64,000 nucleotides of DNA, taken from positions 62,001-126,000 of the forward strand of contig KN834758.1 in NCBI GenBank assembly GCA_000827265.1, in the 5' to 3' direction. A program made the translations under genes and the position numbers. A model generated the notes under the pieces. That model was not told where the DNA came from, ran no database searches, and worked only from the letters and a program-made list of their open reading frames with translations. This DNA comes from Collybiopsis luxurians FD-317 M1 (lineage: Eukaryota; Basidiomycota; Agaricomycetes; Agaricales; Omphalotaceae). Within the stretch, counting starts at the first letter, position 1. The number at the start of each line of letters is the position of its first letter. Below are positions 33,758-45,740 of this stretch, in pieces.

Positions 33758-36700
33758 TCATGCCGTTCCATCGCCTAAGTACCTCGCCTGGACGTCCCGT
33801 CCCTTCAGCCCGATGGCTTTCACTACTTGATCATCTCCGGGAATCAGGTCAATCGCCTGGTCGCCCCATTTAACATCCTCGCCTTGCACGTCAAGGATGA
33901 TTCCCTTCACAGGTCGCTTCGAGGATAGCTTCACGGACTCTCCATCTGAGGATAGTTCGACTTTGAGTCCAACATCCTTAGGGAAGTCGATAAACTTAAA
34001 CGGTTCCGGCCTGCTTCTGGTAAGCCTGTGATGGTGTTGATCGTTGCCTCGACAGCAACTTACCAATTCGAGTAGCGCGCGAGTACTGTGCCGTCTTCAT
34101 CCAGCACACGTACAGAAACTATGATCACTCGAGGTCTTTGACCCCTTGAAGTTCTCAGTGGTAGAGCGTCAATCGACCCTTTGAAAACCTCAGTACTAGA
34201 ATTCGCGGTTAAAGTGACGGCCCTATGAAAGGATGAATTAGGACAATATGTAAAAATGTCAGTGCTCACGCACTTCGTCCAGCCGTCTTTGAATTCAGGA
34301 TCATGAAGGTCGTGATTCAGAAACTCAAAAGTGACTTGCTTTGCCGTCAAAGTGCTATTGGTGCCCCATACCTCAAACTTAGTATCAATTGTGAAGTCCG
34401 CCGCTGTTCTATCATCTGCGAACGTGGTAATCTCTCTTCTTGTTATGCCCGCGGTGTACGGCCGAAGTTCACGCGCAATTGAAAAGTAAGATGGCTTTGG
34501 GCGGAGGAAGTAGTCCACAATACTCCAGCTGGTTGTCGGCCAACAGTCATTTAGTTGCCTGTGTAAAAGATTGCCACATTTAAGGGGATGTCATCCGGTA
34601 CGTCGAATTTCACGTACCAGACTAGAGCACCGGCCGTGCTCCTGTCCGTTTCCCTCCAGTTGCGACGCCAGAGTCGATATGCACTAGCGAGGCATTCGGC
34701 TTGCATTATCTGGGTCGCGTAAACGTAGCTGGAAAGCAATTTCTCGGCGGGCAATTAAATGAAGTAAGAGGATTCATACCTCTCCATCTCAAATGAATGC
34801 TCGATAACGGCAGTATTGAGTTTTCCGGTGAGTATGGCAATGAAGTTGACATACCTTGAAATTCTCCACGAGATACAACTCTAGTCGTCTTTCAAATCCG
34901 TCAGCTGGTAGATGTATTCAGTCATAACGCAGTGGCGCGAAAGAGTGTATTGTTACCTTTATTGTGGCTGTTGTTAACTCGCGACTGGGGAAAACGTTCG
35001 CTGGCTTGGCCTCCGAGCCAGTAGTCCACAGTGCGTATGTTGGGGAAACCTTGCATCCCAAATTCAGAGACGAATCTCCCTGAGAGCCAGTGAGCGTCGT
35101 TCAAGCGAACGCAAAAGCTACTGACCCGCCAGTATGTCCCAATTAGTCCAAGGTTCTTGACTTCCGTGCCAGACATTCCACTGATGTAAGTCTAGGAATG
35201 CATCATGTTTACGGTAGAGCTGCAGCTATACAAAGGGAACCTACCACCGAGGGTGCGATCTGTTGTAGGTTGTCCTTGACCGCTGTACGGAGAAGACCGG
35301 TGATAATGGATATCGGAAAGACGACCTACGATTTCCGGAAGGACCCTTTCATAGATATGTCGTGCCGGGAAGCTGGTTTTGCGAAAGTCAGAGGTTTCGT
35401 CAGCGTAGTCAAGCTCGAGGTGCATAGATTCAGCGACTTGGTAGTCTGACAAAGGCTCGAGATGGCGTTCTGTATATAGTGATGATTAATTACTTACCCT
35501 CATTGTTGCCGGCAAAAATGCTCAGAGAAGGATGGTGACGGAGACGCTTCACGTTATGTTCCGCTTCCTCTTTTACAAGGGCCAGAAAAGTGTCGTATGC
35601 GGGGTACTGGGCATTGTAATTAGCACCGATGGGCGGGAGAGAAATCAAATCAAACCTGGCCACAACCGAACATGAAGTCTTGCCTGTGGTAAGTGAGTTT
35701 ATGGTTGGTGAGAATTGCACGTAACGTACCAGACAAGGATCCCCAGCTCTGCATATAGAAAGTTATTCGATTGAACACTCTGTATATGATCAAAACACAC
35801 CGTCGCAAATGTCGTAGAAAATATCGGGTTCGTAGATTCCGCCTCCCCATACACGTATCATATTCTTAAAAATTTTCAGGTTGAGTAGAACTGATCTTTG
35901 AGGTTGTACTTTACTGACCTGATTGCCTTCAACCAAGAGTTCTAACCACGCCCTGTATCTGTCCGGACCCATTCTACTCGTGAAAATTTAGAAGCGGGTT
36001 TCCAGCGTGGATAATGCTTACGTTGTAAGCTTCGTGAAAGTCAGCCTATGTTGATGATAAGCACCGAGAGTAATGTACGCACAAAAGAGTCTCCAGGAAT
36101 CCAATTTGATCCTCCAGCAAATATTGCGATGTTGTTAACTTCGAAGAAGAATGACAGTCCGGGTTGATCTACAAGTTTTTCTTGAACAATGATCGTTCGT
36201 CTGAACCCGATTTTTTGCGTTTTCGAATCGAGGATTGTTCCGTTCTATTGAAGGCATCCAATCTAATGTAAAGATCAAGGGGAACGCAAGTACCTCATCA
36301 ACCAGAGCCGCTTCAACGGCATAGATAGGTTGTTCGCCGAATCCCTTAGGATACCAGAGTTGCAGTTCTCCCTGTCTGAATGAAAATGTAGCCAAAATCT
36401 GGCCCTCGGTAGTTTCGAGATGATCTTTGGACGCGACGACGCTCCCATCTGGAGCTTTAAGAGTTAGAGATGCTAGTCCGGGCGATTGATCGAAGGTCAT
36501 CTGCACTGTCATCTTTACATCCAAATCTTTTGAAACCTTGCTTCGAATATCCAGATCAGAAATTCGGTTTCTGTACAGTTCCAGATAAACGGGCTTCCAA
36601 GGCCCAGCAGTCATGAGAATTGGACCCCAATCCCAACCGTAACTGTAAAAGAAGCAAAGATTAATTCGGATTCTGCGCATCTGCAGCATCGGCCCTACTT

Positions 36701-37473
36701 GTACTGCGCTTTGCGAACCTTGAGAAGAAGAGGGTTTCAGACGGTAGTCTCATTTAACGAAAGCAAAGTAGAACACACATGAAGACGGCTGCTATCCCCA
36801 TTCCAGAGTAGAAGCTTTCCATTTTGTTTTTCGATCTCGCGGCCCTAAATTCACGTTCAAGCGAACAGAGACACGGAAGAAGCGTGTTGGCGCATGGCAT
36901 TACCTTCTTAAATGCACTACTAAAATGAAGAATGAGTTCATTCTCTCCGGACTTCAGATGTTCCTTCACGTTTATCCGGTAGCGGACAAATTGGTTCGCG
37001 GTCCTTGTCGGAATTTAGTGACGTGGAAACAGATCGGAGGAACTCTTACTGGAGTAGTGGTCTGTTATTCACGATTATTTGAGCAAATGTATCCAATCCA
37101 TCAAAGACCAAGTCAATTTGAGGAGATCGATAGTCCTCTTCGGAGATTGTAAATTCTTGCTTAAAAATCCAATCACTTTCTCCTATCCCTAAGTAACCGA
37201 GGCAAGTTTAGAAAGAGTCCAAAATTGAAGCTACAATCATGAGTAATTTGACCAACATTGCACATCATGTTCGTGAAGCCCAATAAACTGAACGCGTTAT
37301 TTCTAAAATTCGACATAGTAAGCTTTACTTACTGGATCTGGAATTCGATTCGCTTTCAACAGTTCGACGTGGACGGTCGTGGGGCCTACTGCACGCAGAT
37401 ATTCATCTTTCTTGGTCCCTTTGCCACCCCCGACTTGTGTAAATAACCAGTTATGAAGATCAATTTTCTTCAT
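33758..37473 (-). CDS. Beta-mannosidase, glycoside hydrolase family 2
   Basis: Retaining exo-beta-mannosidase that removes terminal mannose from mannan or N-glycan core oligosaccharides. The start at the ATG 37473 gives MKKIDLHNWLFTQVGGGKGT, with no signal peptide, so an intracellular (GH2B-like) enzyme is likely. The sugar-binding domain has VELLKANRIPDP and IGLHEHDVQ. Next come SYGWDWGPILMTAGPWKPVY and LQLWYPKGFGEQPIY. The barrel has MIRVWGGGIYEPDIFYDICD, VWQDFMFGCGQYPAYDTFLA and HHPSLSIFAGNNEG, where NNE holds the acid/base, and FVSEFGMQGFPNI with the nucleophile Glu. The C-terminal beta domain ends VQARYLGDGTA. More than ten introns; all expected blocks are present. It is convergent with Rheb, with 293 bp between the two stops. 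Confidence 0.92.
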
Positions 37474-38131
37474 CGGGGTGAATTTCCAGGGAGACAGCTG
37501 CAGAAACTGCGCCCCACGATTTAAGTAACACTTCAAAATAGTCGGGTGACAATCGTAACGGGCCGAATCATGATAAGATTCCGAGGTTTTTCCCAAACGT
37601 CCACGATGTACAGAAAAAGATTGTCACTTCCATAAGTATATGGAAGAGCCGTTCCCACCTGCGCTCCAGCCTCGTTTTGCGAACACAGACTACCATCGAC
37701 TTTAAATGTCCGATTAAAATTTTACAATGGGTAAAGGCATAGGAGTAGGCTTGAATAGGCTAAAAAAACCGAGCCAAAACCTCCAAATTTTGTGGGTTTC
37801 CATGTAACGCAGTGACATCTTTTTCTGCGTCCAATGGGCGCCAAACATAAAGAGTAAAGTCTTCTGAATAACCGGTGTGCCTCCCTCTCAACGGCGGCGT
37901 GAAGCCGAAGGTGCCGATTCGAATGTGCGTGATCGGCGCGTACACGTTAATGTTTACCTAATGTCGCGTGATTCGCGTCTGCGCCAAACAAATAATACAC
38001 ACACTTCTTTCAGACTTGCATCGCGACTAGGACGACCCTCACTGGTCAGGTTTTTGTCTTGTTTTTCTCATTCTTCAGCTCTCTGTCGCTATAGTCGCCA
38101 AATAACTAGCGCGAATCAGCTTTTGGACGCG
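37474..38131. promoter_or_regulatory. Divergent promoter region, beta-mannosidase (-) / SMC5 (+)
   Basis: 658 bp between start codons. Short frames on both strands lack family features. Nothing specific recognised. Confidence 0.4.
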
Positions 38132-41100
38132 ATGTCGCGACAATCAAGGTCGTCTGCCGCCACAGCAGCGGCTGCCTCAAGAAATTCTTCGGACGATGAG
38201 TCACAGAAGGAGAATCACGTCAATGGAACTGTTAAAGTGAAGATGGAGAAGGCTGGACGACCGCCCCAAAAAGTTATTTCGAAAGCAGGAAACACGAAAA
38301 AAGTCAGAGGGCGAGCGCCAGAGGAAGAAGAGGAAGAAGATGCTGATGCTGAAGAGGATGAACCTTCAGAAGACGAAGGAGATGAAGGCGCTGGCTCTCC
38401 CAAAGGTCGTAAACGCGCTCGTCTCAACAATAATGGCGATTCTCGGCCTTCAAATTCGCAATCTAATATCGTTCCTCGCTCCATTACGCTCCCCAGAGAC
38501 CTTAAAGACGGGTAAGTGCTGGGTCCAAGCTGACTGTGATGTACTTTCTACTTATCTCTTCATTCTCAGGTTTATCCCCGGTTCTATTACACGCATCCAA
38601 CTGCGTAATTTCGTCACTTACGACTATGTCGAATTCAGGCCCGGCCCTTACTTGAACATGATCATTGGACCTAACGGTACAGGGAAAAGTAGTATCGCCT
38701 GCGCCATCGCACTCGGTTTAAATTTTTCGCCCAAGGTATGCCGTTTTCAATATCGCATTCATCGACTGACTTTTCCTTTTCTTGCACAGGTTCTCGGTCG
38801 CGCTGAAGAAATTCACGCATTTGTCAAAAACGGCACCAAAGATGGTCATATCGAGATAGAGCTTAAATCACCGCCAGGAAAGCCCAACCTCGTTATCCGG
38901 CGAAGGCTACTGGCGACCAGCAAAACATCCACGTTTATGTTAAATGGAAAGAACGCGACCGGGAAAGAGGTTAGCTTGAAAATGGCAGAGCTAGGGGTTC
39001 AGGTTGGGAACCTGTGGTGAGTATCGCAGAACACGTATTCGGTTTTTTTGAATCTGGATGACGTTCCCTCTAGTTCATTTCTTCCGCAAGACAAAGTGTC
39101 CGAATTTGCTATGATGTCCTCTCAGCAGTTATTGAAAGAGACCGAGAAGGCTGCTGGTGATACCAATCTTACTAGCTGGCACGAAAGCTTAATTGAAGCG
39201 GGTAAAGAAAATAGAGCCATGAAGGAGGTTAGTTGTCTTACTGTCCTTGATTTCTCAGTGATACTCATAGCGTCACCGCCTAGAAAATCCATTCTGAGCA
39301 GGATCAACTTGCCCAAATGCATTCTCGAAACGCCGCCATCGAAAATGAAGTCGAACGATATCATGAACGCCGAAAGATCGAAAACAACATCAAAATGTTG
39401 GAGGTTTTCATTCCGTGTGCAACCTATAGGGAGCTATTGGCTAAGTAAGCCCAGGAAAGGCTGCTCCCTTCTATATTGCTGATATCATTACATCTATTTG
39501 CCTCAGATACAATGAAGTGAAAGAAGTTCAGCGTAAATTGCACCAGAAAGTGAAAAGACTGAAGGCGAAGAATGAACCGGCGCATGAGTTATTGAAGTGC
39601 GTTCTTCTACTATCCTCGCAATTCTACTATCATCATCATCCAAGACAATATATCTAACTACCTTTATATTCTACTTCCAGCACTCTCAAATCCGACATGA
39701 AATCGCGCGACCGCACCCGAGAAACGCGCAAAAAGGATACTCAGAAGCTTTTTCAGGACATGCAGAAGATGCACGGAAACAATGAGGAGATGGTGAGTCT
39801 CTGTCGACATTTTTATGTTATGCCACTTCCGCAGATTTTCCCGCCTTACTTCCTGTCTTGTTATACTTACTGCTTTCAAAATCAGGAAACAATGGCGGAA
39901 AACCTTCAGTCTAAGCTCGATCACCTCGCTGAGGCTGAGAAGACCCGACAAAAGCAGATCCGCGATCTGGAAGCCAAAATTCAACGTATGCAAGAGGATG
40001 CCGAACAGCCGCTGCCAGAAGAGGTCATCAGCGTGTTGGAGGACAGAGACGGAAGCATTAAGCGAGAGAGGGTAAGATATCAATTGAAGCTGAATCCACC
40101 CAGTTCTGACGTGTTACCTTGCGGCTTGTAGGTAGAAATTACCCGTGAGCGTAATGATATTGCTGCCCGTAGGGACGAATTCGACGAAAAGCTCAAATCA
40201 AAGATGGAGTCAAAGGCTTTCGTGATGAGGAAAATCGAGGATCTGCAAAAACAGCTCAACAACCTCGACTCTGTCGACCATCAGAAACTCCAACTGCTGC
40301 AACGGTTCAATCGAGACACTGGGGATGCGGTCCTGTGGCTTCGTGCGAACAAGTCTAAATTCAAAATGGCTATCATTGAGCCCGCGTTGATGACGCTCAC
40401 CGTTCCTGATCGAAGATATCAAGCAGCCGTGGAAAATATGATGGGCGCTGGACGGATGAAGGTAAGTTTTCCTCTAAGTATCGCATTTGAGGCTGATCAT
40501 TCTTTCTAATACCAGACGTTTGTCGCGCAATGCCAAGAAGACTATGATCTTTTCAACGAGCTAGTAAATGACAAAGGCGCCCTCGGACGCAAGGCGTGGA
40601 TCTCGTCGTACTACCGTGACCCTAGTGCACGTGTTGCCGATCCGCCAATGAGCCCGGCAGAAATGCAACAGTTAGGTTTTGATGGGTATCTGTCGGATTT
40701 TGTCAACTGTCCTGAGCCGATGTTGAGGTTTTTGATGAATGACATGGCGTTGCACAGAATTGTGAGCCCCCTTTTTTCTTTTGGTCCTTTGCTTTATCTT
40801 TTTGATTTGTTCGCGTTGTCTCCTTTCTCACCTGAATTTCCAGGCTGTCGCCCACAGTTCCAAGGGCGTCGATGTCAACGCCGCCACCCAAGCCGTTGCA
40901 CGCGTCGGAGGTGCTGCATTTATCATCGGTACTGTCGTCAATACTGTGTCACGTTCCGCGTATGGTAAGAGGGCTATCAGCAACAACACAAGAGAGTTGA
41001 AGCCTGTGAAATTGCTCGTTAGTCCTACTGGTACGTTGGTAGCCACGATTTGTTGTCAAGTTTGGTCAAACAGCTCACATATTTGTCTCCAATTGCGACA

Positions 41101-43024
41101 GTGGATGCCGATGCTAAACGCGCTGTTGTTTCCGAAATCACTCAATTGAAAGTCGAAGTGGGTGCCCATGATGAAGAAATTGAGAGATCCAAGCAGGAAG
41201 GGCGAAAAATCGAAGAGGAAGCGAAAGAAATCGATAAACGTGGAGTATGTGTGAACGTTTTTCGCTCCCAGTTTTAACTCAGACAATGCAATTTTTACTA
41301 CAGCAAGCTATCCAAGCGCGTATCAATGCCGCTAACAAGAAACGGGCGGAGAAGGACTCGTTAAAGCAGAATTTGGGTGCGTATCATATTTATATCGACC
41401 CTCACTCAATCATTACCTTCCAATGCGCAGTGCGAGAAAGGAACATGCTTAAGCAAAAGAAGAATGCCCCATCAGCTGATCAGGAGCGCACTGAGATTCG
41501 GAAGCAGTTGGTTAACATTGCAAAAAAAAGGGTCAAGATTGTGAAGGATTACATGGTATGCCATCAATGTTTCCAGACTTCTGCGCTCGAATCTGTTTGA
41601 TTTATATGTCTTTGTAGGCTCTAGCCAAGAAAGTAGTAATCGAACAGCAAGAAACGACCCGTATTGGACTTGAATTCCTTCAACTCAGTGCCAACAAATC
41701 AGCTCTGGAAGAGCTGTGCAAGAAAAAGGACGACAAGTATAACCAAGCTTTGGCCGAGTTCAGCAGAAGTCCGTGCTTCTGTCTCAGGTGTAAACGTGCC
41801 ACCGCTCATTCTCATCTTTTTCAGTCGACGCCGATTACAGTGATATCAAAAAACGGTCTAAGGAAGCTCTCAATGAATTCCGCGCCGCGCTCAATGACAC
41901 TACCGAGGAAATACATGAACAGTACGAAGAATATCAGAGAAAGCGCGCCGAGTACGATCAGGCGCTCAAAGACGCAGAAGCTAATGGTACCGCACCGCCA
42001 TCTACTGAGGGAGTGGATCTTCGAACAGCAGATGAGTATCGCGCGGAGATGGAGGCTCAGGAAGCGCAGCTGGAGCTGGTGAGCAAGACGCAACCTGGTG
42101 TAATTGAGCAGTACGAGAAAAGAAAGAGAGATGTAGGAGTATTCCTCACCCGTTTTCGTTCAAAGCTGATGGGCATGATCGTAGATTGAACAGTTGGAGA
42201 AGACCTTGGACGAGAGGCAGAGAAATGCTGCAAAGATCGAGCGAACGATCAAGTCGACCTTGGTACGACCTCTCCAAAACGCGAAAGCACCATTTAATCG
42301 TCTCTCCGTTCCCTAGGACCATTGGAAACCAGCATTGGATAAGCTCATCGGCAGTATCGGACAAAAATTCTCGTCTGCGTTCGATCGTATGTGGCTATCG
42401 TTTTATCTTTCATACCTGCATTTACATTGCTTGTTCTGCGTCAGGTATTGGGTGTGCAGGTGAAATTCGTATCAGCGAGAACGAAGACTACGACAAATGG
42501 GCCATTGATATTCTCGTTAAGTTCCGAGACGAGGAGAAGCTTCAGCTGCTCACTGGGCAGAGACAATCCGGAGGAGTATGTCCTCATCTCTTGCTACTGT
42601 GGACATATAGATTAACTTCCATGTTTCCACAAGGAACGCTCTTTGACGACAATCTTGTATCTCATGAGCTTAACTGAGGAGGCTCGTGCACCGTTCTCGC
42701 TCGTTGATGAGATTAATCAGGTTCGTTTACTCAACGAAGCATTCATTGATCATCGTCTTCAATCTTTTATCTTCATAGGGTATGGACCAACGTGCTGAAC
42801 GTGTCGTCCACGACAACATGGTCGACGTCACTTGCAAGGACGACTCAGCGCAGTATTTCCTTATCACTCCCAAGCTTCTTCCGGATCTCAAGTATCACGA
42901 AAGGATGAAGATCCTTTGTGTCAACAATGGAGAATGGTTGCCTGAAGACACAAGGGTAGGCAACTTGATGAACTTGATTGAAGGATATGTCTCTCAGAGG
43001 AGCAGGGCTGTGAATGGACATTAA
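38132..43024 (+). CDS. SMC5: SMC5, structural maintenance of chromosomes protein 5
   Basis: Core ATPase of the SMC5/6 complex for recombinational repair and replication-fork stability. The start ATG at 38132 gives MSRQSRSSAATAAAASRNSS, a basic/acidic leader of about 125 residues with a run of Glu/Asp near residue 70. The head starts FIPGSITRIQLRNFVTYDYV and holds Walker A (MIIGPNGTGKSSIACAIALG). Next is NLCSFLPQDKVSEFAMMSSQ across an intron. Long coiled coils follow, broken by the hinge (WLRANKSKFKMAIIEPALM, AAVENMMGAG, then FVNCPEPMLRFLMNDMALHR). The C-terminal head has the signature RQSGGERSLTTILYLMSLTE and Walker B (PFSLVDEINQGMDQRAERVV). It ends GYVSQRSRAVNGH. About 18 introns. Conserved features are complete. 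Confidence 0.95.
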
Positions 43025-43595
43025 GCTGAGCGCGCGGTTGCCAAACTTCCCTACGTTATCTTTTTTTTCTTCACTTCAGCATATGCCTCATCTCTGACAT
43101 CAACCCGTTTGGTGTTTCTTGTTATTGCACAGCGGTGCTTCGCCTGTCACAACTATCCCGTTTCATGCCTCTATCTATTTGCTAACTTAACATCCATACC
43201 GACCATCTGATGTCCGTTGCGATTTCACCATACACTAGTAGTACTACGGTTTTTCTCTGTTACTCATACTGTACATACCTACATTGTTATATTACTTCAT
43301 TAACCCTAGAGCCATGTGTATTGACGTGCATATCTTTGCTAGCATGTCGACCAGTTGTGAAACAAGTCTACAATATGTACATTACTAGTACAAATGTACA
43401 TAGATATCTTTATCGAGAAAAATTCGGTACAAACAGTCATACTCACATATCCTATGATTTTGACTGATGCATCATATCCGTACACCATACATCGACATTC
43501 ATCATTATTTATGAACCAGTCAAGCAGGAAGAATCATCTGTGGTCGCAAAAAATCAAAAGAAAACTGTCAGTTCTCCTCGAGGTTCCTTCCGACG
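43025..43595. other. Convergent intergenic region, SMC5 / orphan gene
   Basis: 571 bp, A/T-rich, with several TACATA-like short motifs. No gene seen. It should hold both 3' UTRs. Confidence 0.4.
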
Positions 43596-45211
43596 TCAAA
43601 ACAGCGGCTTCCCAATCGATGTACGGATGAGCAAATGAGATTCTATAATAGTGGAACAAATCCGATTCTCAAGCTTCGTATACCCATGATCAACGAGTAT
43701 AGTAGGTGAAAATCGCCTCTGTTGCAATAAAGAACACAGGATACGTGGCGAGCATGGGGACGTTGTCCCCATTGCTTCTTGGGATTCGATATCGGCTGCA
43801 TTCTGCAATAGTAATGTTGACATGGAGGCAGCGAAGACATCGCACGCTACAAAGGAAGTCGAGGAACTGGACGTAGATAAGAAGGTAGACTCAGAAGTAG
43901 TAGGTGAAGTAGGCGATTCGGGAATTGCATACAAGTCGCGGCCCAAGAACAACGAATCTTCTTGGGATAGGGTAGAATCAATTGAGACAGAAACCCGTCG
44001 CCTCACAACTGAAGACGCAGAGTCTGAAACGCGATTAAACGTGCACTTGTCTCCATCAAGCTTCCTCTGGGTCACTAGTTGAGCAGTTCTCTCACAGGAT
44101 AAGATACGACCACTTTCCTGGGCACAACTGGATGGGCGTAAAGTAGAAGGAAGGCCGTGACCGAGGCCGGATAGTGAATAGTGTTTGGCAGTAACAGGAA
44201 CATGTAATGGGCCAGAAGGTGTAGGGGAGAACGAACTGATGCCTAATCCAATAAACGTCTTCACCTTTGAAGTCTCCGGTAAAGACGAGTGACATGATTT
44301 TGCTAGCGGATGGCAAGGGGATTGTGACCCTGGAATACGGAGACCTAATCCGAGCATCTGGTTCGTCTTGCCTGGAATCACTTCTTGAACATCGAATTGA
44401 TTATCGATACCTTGAGTCGTAGGGTAAGGCCCCGCTGGCAACTTGAGTTGAAATGAAGATAAGTTACAGAGTTTATGCGAACGAGGTGGAATCGAAGGAG
44501 AAGAGCCTCTGAGACGCGGGGAAGGGAGGGAAATCATGGGTGAGGGCGAATTCAGATCGTATAGTCGAGGACAGAGAGCTGGCTTCATAACCGGAGCTCC
44601 TTGGGGTGTACCAGGCATGTCTTCCCCTCCCTGGAGCGTGAATGAAGGGGAGTATATCGAAGGTTTGAGTTCGTCTTCATTAGTTGACTACAAGATAGCG
44701 CGCCCGTAAGAACGAATGAAAGTCAACTTAAAGCATCAAGTATGCTCACCATAAAGCTTGTAGTCCGACCCGGTGAAATCCCTTCTAGTAAGGATTTTTT
44801 CGCTGATCTTTTCTTCCTGATTGCAAGCGGCACGAGCATTATGTCACCCTCGTCACCGTCCGATACTCCAGCTTCGTACCCAGCTTCACCTACATACACT
44901 TCAAGGTACTCAGGCCCTTGCGCTCGATGCGCTACGGAGAAAATGGGATCGTGCTTGGGCATTCCCGGTATTGCATCGTGCGCGCGCTGAAAACAGTTGG
45001 TTGTAAGAGACTTCGAGTCAAATCGCCGAAGGCATTCTTCGTCTTCTTGGAGCGTTGACCTTGTAGAGGACCTATCAGCTGGTGAGGAGCCAGAGTGGGA
45101 CGAAAGATGGCCATGAATAAAGAGTGAGGATGTGGACGAAGAAAGAGGTGAAGGTGAATTAGACAAGACCAGCGTGTCAAAATAAAAAAGTTTGTTTGAG
45201 GCAATAGACAT
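43596..45211 (-). CDS. Orphan Ser/Pro-rich protein, function unknown
   Basis: Not recognised. Two exons: from the ATG at 45211 (MSIASNKLFYFDTLVLSNSP) to about 44,751, then 44,687 to 43,596, joined over a GTGAGC...TAG intron of about 63 bp. About 518 residues. It is rich in Ser, Pro and Leu, with no signal peptide or membrane segment. The only conserved-looking part is in exon 1: IFSVAHRAQGPEYLEVYVGE then IMLVPLAIRKKRSAKKSLLE, a short basic patch that could be nuclear targeting. Exon 2 contains several PSPRLRGSS-like sites and a Ser/Thr-rich stretch (FLSTSSSSTSFVACDVFAAS). Length and continuous frame support a real gene. It lies downstream of the MFS gene on the same strand. Confidence 0.65.
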
Positions 45212-45740
45212 GTTCAATAAGGTAGAAATAGAAAAACAATAGAAAAGAGTAGATCTGTAATTTAAACGCCCTGGTGAGGATTCGAGGTAACCTAGGGTAA
45301 CCTATGTACGACGTGACACAACCTGTCACGGGATGGTGGCAATGCAGTCATACTGTGAGAAAATATCAGGCGCGTCGCGGTGGGTAGCAACGCGCGTGAG
45401 TAGTTTATTCAAATTCAAAAAATTCACAGAAGGAATGCAAGAGTTGTCAAGCATAAAGGTGAAAGAAAGGTACGTCTTACTATTCTATTTCACACATTCA
45501 GCCTGCAGGGTATTGTAGCTATCAGTAATTTATTCGAAGGAAGAAGGTACGTCTTACTATCTTATTTCGCCCGTTCAACAGAAAATTGTACCTACCAATA
45601 ATTAGCATTTATGAAACCAGGAATGAGCCCTCCAAATAGTGACTCCGTCTCCATCCTGAGCATGTAGGTACATTGTGAGTGTTCTCAAGAACAAGGATAC
45701 CATTAGCAGAGCCGGCAGAGAAATACAAAGTATGTAATGT
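45212..45740. other. Intergenic region with a short imperfect tandem duplication
   Basis: 529 bp between two minus-strand genes. A segment of about 37 bases at 45469-45505 (AAGGTACGTCTTACTAT and following) recurs imperfectly at 45545-45581. A small GGTAACCTA doublet lies at about 45,288-45,305. The rest is featureless. Confidence 0.45.

Noticed and set aside
37474..37945. Upstream extension of the beta-mannosidase gene
   Set aside because: Frames upstream of 37473 lack an ATG in continuity and do not resemble the family N-terminus; MKKIDLHNWLFTQ matches the expected GH2 start.
45288..45305. Telomere-like GGTAACCTAGGGTAACCTA string
   Set aside because: Only two units, not a TTAGGG array, and inside a gene-dense region.
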